NCBI GenBank assembly: GCA_021781255.1
Contig: JAJXXG010001187.1
Coordinates: 1 to 11,130 of the forward strand
Reading direction: 5' to 3'
DNA from: Acidobacteriota bacterium
GTDB lineage: Bacteria; Acidobacteriota; Terriglobia; Terriglobales; Acidobacteriaceae
DNA length: 11,130 nucleotides
The notes under the pieces are model-generated. The model saw nothing but the letters and a program-made list of their open reading frames with translations, was not told where the DNA came from and did not search any database. The position numbers and the translations under genes were made by a program. Shown piece after piece: positions 1 through 6,908 of the stretch (the stretch's first letter is position 1; each line of letters opens with the position of its first letter).

Positions 1-755
1 CCCATGGGCTTCAGAATGTTGTCCATCATCACCGCAATTGCCTGGCCCTCTGCAACGGCGTTGCGGGCCGTATCCAACTCGTCCTTGGCCAGGTGCTCCG
101 TGTCGCCGCTGGAGTTGACCGAAACATCGGGCGGCGTCTGGTCGCTCCACTTGCCCATGTCCACATGCTGGTCCTGCAAGGCATGCGTCAGTTCATGCGC
201 CAGCACGGGTTTTTGCTCGTCCGCGCTCACCCAGTCCAGCAGGTTGACGGTCTTCGTCTTGGGGTCGTAATAGGCTTCAATCTGCTCCTTGAGCAGGGAA
301 AGCAGGAACGGTTTCAGGTCGAAATCGCGGTCCAGCATGCCAAATTTCTTCAGCACGATCTCGCTGCGCTGCATGCGTTTGGCGTCTTCGTCTTCGCTGA
401 ACTTCTCTTTCAGGTAGCTTTCGATGGCGGCGCGGGTGGTGAGCTGACGCTTGATGGCGTTCTTGATGGGCAGGCCCGTCTCCTGCGAGGAGAACTTGAG
501 CAGATCGTCGACCAGCCCGAAGAGCTGCTGCGCCTGCTCGGGTGTGATGTGGTTCGCGGTCCTGGACTTCTGTCCGGGCGAGGGGGCTGCCGGAGCCTGA
601 ACCTGCGGCCCGGCCGGGGACTGCGCTGCGCCGGCTGGCTGCTGGGCAATGAGGGCCGGTGGCGCCAGCGCTGCTCCGGCAAGGCCCAGACACAGGGCCA
701 GGGCGAGCATCCACATGCGCCGGGTTTGTTCCGCCAATTCGGGCTTTCTGCTCAT
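1..755 (-). CDS. Secreted/envelope zinc metallopeptidase, HExxH type (3' end cut by window)
   Basis: The first 251 codons are visible; the frame stays open to the window edge, so the C-terminus is missing. The ATG at 755 follows a GAGGAG Shine-Dalgarno with a 5-nt gap. Residues 14-31 form a hydrophobic stretch after a basic N-terminus (signal peptide or anchor, with possible cleavage after A31 or A37), followed by a Pro/Ala/Gln-rich linker to about residue 60. A charged helical region leads to the motif HELTHALQDQH, with H187, E188 and H191 fitting a zincin active site; E236 in an AEGQA context 45 residues later is a plausible third zinc ligand. Proteins with this HELTHALQDQ...EG pattern are widespread in bacteria but mostly uncharacterised; peptidase activity is inferred from the motif, and the substrate is unknown. 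It is transcribed divergently from ygfZ, 130 bp away. A longer open frame on this strand (277-1419) is a shadow in a different phase. Confidence 0.82.
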   Translation of the reverse strand, partial: MSRKPELAEQTRRMWMLALALCLGLAGAALAPPALIAQQPAGAAQSPAGPQVQAPAAPSPGQKSRTANHITPEQAQQLFGLVDDLLKFSSQETGLPIKNAIKRQLTTRAAIESYLKEKFSEDEDAKRMQRSEIVLKKFGMLDRDFDLKPFLLSLLKEQIEAYYDPKTKTVNLLDWVSADEQKPVLAHELTHALQDQHVDMGKWSDQTPPDVSVNSSGDTEHLAKDELDTARNAVAEGQAIAVMMDNILKPM

Positions 756-813
756 TCGGACTCCTCGTGATTTCGGTAACATCAACGCCGCGCCCGGCAT
801 CCAATTGCAAGGC

Positions 814-819
814 TATAAT
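814..819 (+). promoter_or_regulatory. Candidate -10 box (TATAAT) for the ygfZ operon
   Basis: A perfect TATAAT lies in the 130-bp divergent region, 66 bp upstream of the ygfZ ATG. No recognisable -35 hexamer sits 16-18 bp upstream (that stretch is GC-rich) and there is no extended TGn motif, so the call rests on the -10 box and its position only. It would start transcription near 826 and give a leader of about 60 nt. Confidence 0.42.
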
Positions 820-885
820 CAGGATGCGGTCCGGCGCGACGTTTGCGCAGGAAAAGTGTGCGCGGGACCACAAAAGTGCTTTCTT

Positions 886-2037
886 ATGAGCGATTCGGTT
901 ATTGCGATACCTACGCCGGCCACCGCGCTGGCTACGCTGCTTGCGTCGGCGGCCAGGCCGCCAAAGCTCGTGGAGTACCACGGCGCGCTCACCCCACTGG
1001 AGTTGGACGCGCCAGCAGCGGAAACAGCGGCGCTGGCAGCGGGCGCGGCGGTGCATGACCTGGGCTGGATGCGACGGGTCGCTGTCCGCGGCGAGGACCG
1101 CTTTCGCTGGCTCAGCGGCATGGTGACCAACACGGTGAATGACCTGGAATCGAATACCGGGGCGTGGAACCTGGTTCTGAATGCCCAGGGACGCATCCAG
1201 GGCGACCTGACCGTGTGGCGGGAAGGCCAAGAGCCCCCGCATCACGAACAAGAGGCGGTCACGGGGGATGCTTCCCTGAACCTGGAGATTGCGGCTGACC
1301 AGTATGAGCGGCTCATTGCCCACCTGGAACACTTCATCATCATGGACGATGTGGAACTGGTCCCGATAGGAATGGAGCCCGGCGCCGAGGAGACGGCGCT
1401 GGGGTTGGCCGGACCCCAAGCCGATGAGGTGCTGGAGCGGATGGGATTGCCGGCGCTATCAGAACCCATGACCTGCACGCGGGTGGAGTGGAACGGGCTG
1501 GATTTGCGGATTTTTCGCGGCTACGGCGCACTCGCTCCGCACTATCAGCTTTGGACGCCCGTTGCCGGCGTCATCCGCCTGTGGCGGACATTCTCTACCG
1601 CAGGCGCAGTTCTTGTGGGTGCGGCTGCGCTGGAGGCGTTTCGGATTGCCGAGGGGATTCCCGTGTTCGGCATCGACATGGCGGAGCGCGACCTGCCGCA
1701 GGAGACAGCGCAGATGCGCGCGCTGCACTTCAGCAAGGGCTGCTACCTGGGGCAGGAGATTGTGGAACGCATCCGCTCCCGGGGCAGCGTACACCGCCAT
1801 CTGCGCCAGCTCGAACTGCAGGGGCCTGTGCCGGATGCCGGCGCCGAACTGATGCTCGACGGCGCCGTGGCGGGAAAGATTACCAGCGCAGCCGAGTTGA
1901 AGCTGGCGGCAGGCAGCCGCATTTTTGCTTTGGGCATGATGCGCGCCGAGGCCGAGGCGCGCACTGAGGCTTTGACCTACACCGCGGGAGAGGCCACGGG
2001 CACTGCCCGCGTGCTGGCTTCGCCGCCGAATCTTTGA
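886..2037 (+). CDS. ygfZ: YgfZ/GcvT-family folate-binding protein (Fe-S cluster maintenance)
   Basis: A 383-residue protein of the aminomethyltransferase-like YgfZ family, which binds tetrahydrofolate and supports assembly or repair of certain iron-sulfur enzymes in the cytoplasm. The diagnostic motif is K284-G-C286-Y-L-G-Q-E, matching the family signature K-G-C-[FY]-x-G-Q-E, whose Cys is functionally important in E. coli YgfZ. It is followed by an Arg-rich stretch (RIRSRGSVHRHLR) as in the family. The N-terminal half has the GcvT-like folate-binding pattern (an RFRWLSGMVTNTV stretch, then LNAQGRIQGDL). The ATG at 886 was chosen because the frame upstream (open from 649) runs into the divergent gene and has no family resemblance. 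No strong Shine-Dalgarno precedes this ATG, so the exact start is not certain. It is somewhat longer than the E. coli protein (about 326 aa) because of the N-terminus and an insert near residues 105-130. It is the first gene of a four-gene cluster ending in ribF. Confidence 0.92.
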   Translation: MSDSVIAIPTPATALATLLASAARPPKLVEYHGALTPLELDAPAAETAALAAGAAVHDLGWMRRVAVRGEDRFRWLSGMVTNTVNDLESNTGAWNLVLNAQGRIQGDLTVWREGQEPPHHEQEAVTGDASLNLEIAADQYERLIAHLEHFIIMDDVELVPIGMEPGAEETALGLAGPQADEVLERMGLPALSEPMTCTRVEWNGLDLRIFRGYGALAPHYQLWTPVAGVIRLWRTFSTAGAVLVGAAALEAFRIAEGIPVFGIDMAERDLPQETAQMRALHFSKGCYLGQEIVERIRSRGSVHRHLRQLELQGPVPDAGAELMLDGAVAGKITSAAELKLAAGSRIFALGMMRAEAEARTEALTYTAGEATGTARVLASPPNL

Positions 2038-2064
2038 TTCTGAATTGACTGGGAACCTGAAACC

Positions 2065-2658
2065 ATGAGCGATACGCCGAAATTTGAAGTGATTGACCGC
2101 CGCAAGTTCAAAGCGGACGAAGAGAAGGAACACGTGGAAACGCCCGCTCCCGAGGCCGAGGCAACAAGCGCTGGTCCACGATTGGTTGTGCCGGAGAGCA
2201 AGGATGAACCGGCGCCGGAGGCTGCCGCGGCGGAAGAGGAGCATTTTGAGATGCCGCCCGCTCCCACGGCCGAGGAAAGCCTCCAGCAGAAGTCGGCATA
2301 CGATGCTTCAGCCCAAAGGCTCGAAGACCTGGTGCGCGCGCAGAATCCGGGCATCGGGGCGCAGCCGCCGATTGGCTTTGAGAACCTTGTGCAGCAGTTG
2401 TACCTCTCGGCGATGATTCAGATGGGCGCCGGCACGCAGGAGGGTCAGCGGCCAAGGGTGGACATTCTGGGCGCGCGGCAGACGATTGACCTGATGGGCG
2501 TGCTCGCGGAAAAGACCAGGGGCAATCTGACCGCGGACGAGGAACGGACGCTGCAGACGGTGCTCTTTGAGGCGCGCATGGCATTTCTTGAGCTGACCAG
2601 CATGATTACTCTGCAGGGCATGCAGCCGCCGCAGCCCCCGCCGCCGGGCAAGCGCTGA
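2065..2658 (+). CDS. DUF1844 domain protein
   Basis: A 197-residue cytoplasmic protein with no signal peptide or membrane segment. The first 100 residues are a low-complexity, Glu/Ala/Pro-rich acidic tail, probably disordered. Residues about 110-180 match the DUF1844 pattern: FENLVQQLYLSAMIQMG, then a conserved D-x-x-x-A-R-x-x-I-D-L-x-x-x-L segment, then KTRGNLTADEE and a C-terminal helix. It ends in a Pro-rich tail. The function of DUF1844 is unknown and no catalytic motif is visible. The gene begins 27 nt after ygfZ and ends 7 nt before the MBL-fold gene, so it is almost certainly co-transcribed with both. The Shine-Dalgarno is weak; the ATG was chosen because the conserved-looking N-terminus MSDTPKFEVIDRRKF starts there. 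Confidence 0.88.
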   Translation: MSDTPKFEVIDRRKFKADEEKEHVETPAPEAEATSAGPRLVVPESKDEPAPEAAAAEEEHFEMPPAPTAEESLQQKSAYDASAQRLEDLVRAQNPGIGAQPPIGFENLVQQLYLSAMIQMGAGTQEGQRPRVDILGARQTIDLMGVLAEKTRGNLTADEERTLQTVLFEARMAFLELTSMITLQGMQPPQPPPPGKR

Positions 2659-2665
2659 AGAACTG

Positions 2666-3472
2666 ATGGAAGGTCTGTTGACACTTCTCGGGACAGGAAC
2701 CTCGATGGGGGTTCCGACGGTGGGATGCGGCTGCGCGGTGTGCACCTCGACGGACCCGCGCGATCGGCGGCTGCGACCTTCATTGCTGCTCCGCGTGCAG
2801 CAGGCCGGGCGCGAGCGCGTGGTGGTAATCGATACCGGCCCGGACTTTCGCGAGCAGGCGCTGCGCAGCGGGCTCACGCGCGTGGATGCAGTCCTCTATA
2901 CACACAGCCATGCCGATCACATCCTGGGACTGGACGATCTGCGTCCGCTGAGCTTTACCGTCTCGCGCGAGGGCGGCGCGATTCCGCTGTATGCCTCGCA
3001 GGAGACAGCCGAAGTGCTCCGGCGCATCTACGACTACACCTTTTCGCCGGATGCCACTTATCCCAACCGCGCCCGCGTGCGGATCGAGCCTCTGGAAGAG
3101 CGGACCGAGGTGCATGGCGTCGAATTTGTCCGCGTGCCGTTACTGCACGGGGAGATGGCAGTCTCCGGCTTTCGTTTCGGCAACGCTGCGTATCTGACCG
3201 ACGTAAGTTTAATTCCTGAGTCGAGCTTTGCCTTGCTGGAGGGAATCGACTGCCTGATCATTTCCGCTCTGCGCCACAAGCCGCACCCCAGCCACGCCAC
3301 TCTGGACCAGGCGGTGGAGTGGGCGCGGCGCATTGGCGCGCGGCAAACATGGTTCACCCATATTGCCCACGACCTGGGCCACGCCGCGACCAACCGCGCG
3401 CTGCCCGAGGGCATGGCGCTCGCTTACGACGATCTCACGTTTTCAGTAAAACTGGGGCCCAGGAGCCTATGA
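2666..3472 (+). CDS. PhnP-like metallo-beta-lactamase-fold phosphodiesterase
   Basis: A 268-residue MBL-fold hydrolase. The binuclear metal site is complete: H80-S-H82-A-D84-H85, H161, D179 and H232. It also carries C21, C23 and C26 near the N-terminus and H235 three residues after H232. This is the arrangement of the extra structural zinc site known in E. coli PhnP (5-phosphoribosyl 1,2-cyclic phosphate phosphodiesterase), at near-identical spacing. The family hydrolyses cyclic phosphodiesters. The exact substrate here is uncertain, because none of the other phosphonate (phn) genes are in the window and its neighbours are ygfZ, DUF1844 and ribF. The start follows the DUF1844 stop by 7 nt with only a weak GAAG ribosome site, suggesting translational coupling. 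Its stop overlaps the ribF start (ATGA). Confidence 0.9.
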   Translation: MEGLLTLLGTGTSMGVPTVGCGCAVCTSTDPRDRRLRPSLLLRVQQAGRERVVVIDTGPDFREQALRSGLTRVDAVLYTHSHADHILGLDDLRPLSFTVSREGGAIPLYASQETAEVLRRIYDYTFSPDATYPNRARVRIEPLEERTEVHGVEFVRVPLLHGEMAVSGFRFGNAAYLTDVSLIPESSFALLEGIDCLIISALRHKPHPSHATLDQAVEWARRIGARQTWFTHIAHDLGHAATNRALPEGMALAYDDLTFSVKLGPRSL

Positions 3473-4434
3473 GCGAGCACGCCGCCGGCATGATTCCGGT
3501 TTACCAGTCGCTTGCCGAGGTACCGCCGGGATTTGGCCCGAGCGTGGCCGCCATCGGCAACTTTGATGGAGTACACGCAGGTCATCGGGAAATTCTCTCT
3601 GCCGTGGTAGCAGAGGCGCAGGCGTCGGGCGCGCGGGCCGTGGCTATCACGTTTGACCCGCACCCGGACCAGTATCTGCGGCCATCGCAGGCGCCGCGGC
3701 TGCTGACGCCCATCGCGGAGCGCGTGCGGCTGCTGGCTTTAACGGGCATCGATGCCGTGCTGGTGTTGCCGTTCGATGCGGCGCTTGCCAGTCTGCCGGC
3801 GCGGGAGTTTGTGCGCCAGGTTCTGGTGGAGGCCCTTGGCGTGCGCGGGCTGCATGAGGGCGGCAACTTCCGCTTTGGACGCCGCGCCGAAGCAGGAACA
3901 AAAGAGCTGGCGGAGTTTGGCGCGGAGTTCGGATTTGCCGTCCACGTGCATGAGGCGGTGCGCGTGCATGGTCTGGAGGTTTCAAGCTCGGCGGTGCGTG
4001 ACCTGGTGGCGGCGGGCGACATGCGTAGAGCGCGCTGGTTGCTGGGCAGGCCGTTTGCCGTTCTCTCCACGCCCGCCCGTGGCCGAGGCATCGGCACACG
4101 GCTGCTGGTGCCCACGGTGAACCTGGCGGCATATGACGGGCAGCTTCCCGCGTTCGGTGTCTATGTGACGCGCCTGACGGTCGGCGGGCGATGCTTCAAG
4201 GCAGTGACGAACGTGGGCAACCGGCCAACGTTTGGCGAAGCGTCGTTTGCCGTCGAATCGCACATTCTGGACTTCGAGCCCGTAGACATGGATGAGGGGA
4301 CGCCGGTGGAGCTTGAGTTCCTGTTCAGGCTGCGACCGGAAATGACCTGGCCCTCGCCCGAGGCGCTGAAGGAGCAGATATTCAAAGACGTGGCGCGGGC
4401 GAATCGGTACTTCCGGCTGGCAGCGGATGTTTGA
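3469..4434 (+). CDS. ribF: Bifunctional riboflavin kinase / FMN adenylyltransferase
   Basis: A 321-residue protein that phosphorylates riboflavin to FMN and adenylates FMN to FAD. The N-terminal nucleotidyltransferase domain shows GNFDGVHAGHR (residues 30-40), FDPHP, and the SSSAVRDL motif before the kinase domain. The C-terminal kinase domain shows GRGIGTRLLVPTVN (PTVN at 215-218, a variant of the usual PTAN), NVGNRPTFG and ESHILDF. The length matches the family (about 310-320). The ATG overlaps the stop of the MBL gene (ATGA at 3469-3472), and an AGGAG lies at 3461-3465 with only 3 nt of spacing. A second ATG at codon 8 lacks a better ribosome site. This is the last gene of the cluster. Its final 53 bp overlap the end of the convergent PBP gene, leaving no room for an intergenic terminator. 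Confidence 0.96.
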   Translation: MSEHAAGMIPVYQSLAEVPPGFGPSVAAIGNFDGVHAGHREILSAVVAEAQASGARAVAITFDPHPDQYLRPSQAPRLLTPIAERVRLLALTGIDAVLVLPFDAALASLPAREFVRQVLVEALGVRGLHEGGNFRFGRRAEAGTKELAEFGAEFGFAVHVHEAVRVHGLEVSSSAVRDLVAAGDMRRARWLLGRPFAVLSTPARGRGIGTRLLVPTVNLAAYDGQLPAFGVYVTRLTVGGRCFKAVTNVGNRPTFGEASFAVESHILDFEPVDMDEGTPVELEFLFRLRPEMTWPSPEALKEQIFKDVARANRYFRLAADV

Positions 4435-6781
4435 GCGCTGATCCCTGCATTTGCGCGCCTGAGAGATGCTGCGCGGTCAGCCCCATGGGCATTGCGCGTG
4501 ACGCTGCGTCCGGCTCTGCGGGCGGTTTGGTTGAAGACCCTTCCTCAGCATCGTCCTGGTTGGCCAGGAACTGCTCATCGTCTTTGCCGGCGATGGCGGC
4601 GCGCATGAACGTCAACCAGATGGGCAGGGCGGCGCGTGCGCCGGTTTCCTTTTCGCCCAGCGACTCGCGGTTGTCATAGCCGACCCAGACGCCGCAGGTG
4701 ACCGAGGGCGAGAAGCCGAGGAACCAGGCGTCGGTAAAGTCGCTGGTGGTGCCTGTCTTGCCGCCCAGGGGATGGTTGAGTTGCGCGGCGGCAGCGCCCG
4801 TTCCGCTGCGCGTGACCTGCTGGAGCAGGACCATCATGGAGCGCGCCGTTTGCTGGCTGACGACTTCGCTGACTTCGGGCCGGTCTTCCCATAGCGTGAT
4901 GCCGTCGTAATTCTGGACTTTGCGAATCAGGCGCGGGGTGACGCGGATGCCATCATTGGGAAAAACGGAATAAGAGTCCACCTGCTGCTCGAGGGTGATT
5001 TCAGCGGCTCCCAGTGCAATCGGCAGGTAGGCGGGAATGTTCGTGGTGACGCCGAAGCGGTGAGCCAGGTCAATGACTTTGTGGATGCCCACGCGCGCGG
5101 CCAGCTTGACGGCCGGCACGTTGCGCGACTCGGCAAAGGCTGTGGTGAGGGTGATGGCGCCCTTGAAGTCATTCTCGTAGTTGTGCGGCGCATAGCCGCC
5201 AAAGTTCACCGGCGCATCCACGATGATGTCCGTGGGCTTTGCGCCTTCTTCCATGGCGGTGGCGTAGACATAGGGCTTGAAGCTGGAGCCGGTCTGGCGC
5301 TCAGCCTGGGTGGCGCGGTTGAACTGTGAGAGCGCGTAGTCGCGGCCGCCAACCATGGCCAGCACGTCGCCGGTGGTGTTGTCCATGGCGAGCAATGCGC
5401 CCTGTGCGCCGGAGTCCTGCTCCAGCGTGGCGCGGCGCGCGTTGCCCTCCATCGCGTCGGTCAGGTGGACATAGATAATGTCGCCGGGTTTGACAAGCGC
5501 GTCGCCATAGCGCTGCCCGGTCCACTGCCAGTCGGCAGGCAACAGGATGATCTGTGCGGAGCCTGCGCGCGCAAGAATCTGCAGCGGCATGGCGCGGGTG
5601 ACGACGGCATGCACGTAGTCACCGGGACCGCTGGAGGTGGCCCAGTCCGGATGCCTGTAGCTGGCGAGCGTAAAGCCGCCGGCGAGGACATTTTCCAGTT
5701 TGCCCTTCCAGCCGTGGCGGCGCTCGTAGGTTGCCAGTCCGTCATTGACCGCGCGGTTGGCGGTTTGCTGCAGGTCCAGATCGAGGGTGGTTTCCACGCG
5801 CAGGCCGGCCTCGTGGACTTGTTCGGCGCCGAAACGCTTCTCCAACTCGCGGCGAACTTCCTCCTGGAACCAGGGAGCGACAGAAGCATTGGGTTGGGAG
5901 AGATTGAGGCCCAGCGGAGACTGGCGGGCCTGCTCGGCCTGCTGGTGGGTGATGACGCCGTCGGACTCCATCTCACTCAGCACGAGGTTGCGCCGGCGGA
6001 GACATCTCTCAGGGTTCAGCAGCGGCGAGTAGGCGACAGGCCCTTTGGGCAGTCCGGCCAGCAGCGCCGCCTCGGTCAGCGTCAGATCTTTGGCGTGCTT
6101 TGAGAAGTAGAACTGTGAGGCAGCCTCAAAGCCATACATGCCGCTGCCGAGGTAAATCTGATTGCCGTACAGAGTGAAAATCTGCTGCTTGGTGAAGGCG
6201 CGCTCGATCTGGATGGCGAGGTAGGCCTCCTGAATCTTGCGGGCGTAAGTTCGCTCTGAGGACAGAAAGAGATTGCGCGCAAGCTGCATGGTGAGCGTGG
6301 AAGCGCCCTGGGAACGGCCGTGGCTGCGAAGGTCGTGCGTCAAAGCGCCGGCGATGCGCAGGACGTTGATGCCCCAGTGGGACTCGAAGTTTTTATCTTC
6401 AATGGAGATGACGGCCTTGCGAAGTATCGGCGCGAAGCCGTCGTAATTGACTACGATGCGGCGCTCAAGCGCAAAGGAACCGATGACGCGGCCCTTGCGG
6501 TCGTAAAGGTCTGTTGTGGTGGAGGGGCGATAGCGCTCAAGGTCGTTGATCTGAGGCAGATCGACGGAATAAACCAGCATGAGCCCGGCAAGCGATCCGG
6601 TGATGACGGCGAGCAGCAGCAGCACAGACAGCGCGATCCGGCCGGCGAGCTTGCGCCGTCGCGAGAGAGGAATCCGCTGAGGCTCAAGCCTGTGGATCCG
6701 GCCCAGGCCGCGCGGTTGGGAAGACTGATCGGGGGTGGCAGCCAAGAGCTTCAGGCCTCGCGGGCATTCCGCGATCACCAC
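4382..6781 (-). CDS. Class A penicillin-binding protein (PBP1A-like peptidoglycan synthase)
   Basis: A 799-residue bifunctional peptidoglycan synthase anchored in the inner membrane, polymerising glycan strands and cross-linking peptides in the periplasm. A basic cytoplasmic tail (to about residue 46) precedes one membrane segment (about 48-72). The glycosyltransferase 51 domain has E128-D-K-N-F-E-S-H-W-G, then QGASTLTMQLARNLFL, RKIQE, LYGNQIYLGSGMYG and EAALLAGLPKGP. The transpeptidase domain has all three penicillin-binding motifs: S499-S-F-K502, S552-R-N554 and K675-T-G-T678, so both activities look intact. A Ser/Pro/Ala-rich tail of about 50 residues follows. Two GTG codons begin the frame (6781, 6778) after an upstream in-frame TAG. 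No good Shine-Dalgarno is seen, so the start is tentative; a TTG at codon 13 is another option. It lies 127 nt downstream of the S41-like gene on the same strand and overlaps ribF tail-to-tail by 53 bp. Confidence 0.95.
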   Translation of the reverse strand: MVIAECPRGLKLLAATPDQSSQPRGLGRIHRLEPQRIPLSRRRKLAGRIALSVLLLLAVITGSLAGLMLVYSVDLPQINDLERYRPSTTTDLYDRKGRVIGSFALERRIVVNYDGFAPILRKAVISIEDKNFESHWGINVLRIAGALTHDLRSHGRSQGASTLTMQLARNLFLSSERTYARKIQEAYLAIQIERAFTKQQIFTLYGNQIYLGSGMYGFEAASQFYFSKHAKDLTLTEAALLAGLPKGPVAYSPLLNPERCLRRRNLVLSEMESDGVITHQQAEQARQSPLGLNLSQPNASVAPWFQEEVRRELEKRFGAEQVHEAGLRVETTLDLDLQQTANRAVNDGLATYERRHGWKGKLENVLAGGFTLASYRHPDWATSSGPGDYVHAVVTRAMPLQILARAGSAQIILLPADWQWTGQRYGDALVKPGDIIYVHLTDAMEGNARRATLEQDSGAQGALLAMDNTTGDVLAMVGGRDYALSQFNRATQAERQTGSSFKPYVYATAMEEGAKPTDIIVDAPVNFGGYAPHNYENDFKGAITLTTAFAESRNVPAVKLAARVGIHKVIDLAHRFGVTTNIPAYLPIALGAAEITLEQQVDSYSVFPNDGIRVTPRLIRKVQNYDGITLWEDRPEVSEVVSQQTARSMMVLLQQVTRSGTGAAAAQLNHPLGGKTGTTSDFTDAWFLGFSPSVTCGVWVGYDNRESLGEKETGARAALPIWLTFMRAAIAGKDDEQFLANQDDAEEGSSTKPPAEPDAASRAMPMGLTAQHLSGAQMQGSALKHPLPAGSTDSPAPRL

Positions 6782-6843
6782 ACGCAGGGATACCCAAGCC
6801 TAAGGCTAGCATGGTTCAGGTCGGCGAGCCTGCGGAGAGCGGC

Positions 6844-6865
6844 GTGCCTGTACCACGCCAGGCAC
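6844..6865 (-). other. Stem-loop between the S41-like and PBP genes
   Basis: GTGCCTG at 6844-6850 pairs perfectly with CAGGCAC at 6859-6865 around an 8-nt loop, in the 127-nt spacer between two genes on the minus strand. No run of T follows in the direction of transcription, so it does not look like an intrinsic terminator. It could be an mRNA stability or processing element. The rest of the spacer holds a small AGCCT-A-AGGCT palindrome near 6796-6806 and no convincing promoter. Confidence 0.4.
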
Positions 6866-6908
6866 CAGCACACGGCCCGCTTCAAATCGCCAGCGGAGGA
6901 GAGCTAAC

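Noticed and set aside
649..885. N-terminal extension of ygfZ from an upstream ATG
   Set aside because: It would overlap the divergent metallopeptidase start and its ribosome site, and the added residues show no resemblance to YgfZ proteins.
277..1419. Long minus-strand open frame (380 codons) across the metallopeptidase and ygfZ
   Set aside because: It is in a different phase from the metallopeptidase, is Arg/Pro/Ser-rich as expected of a shadow in GC-rich DNA, lacks recognisable domains, and overlaps two well-supported genes.
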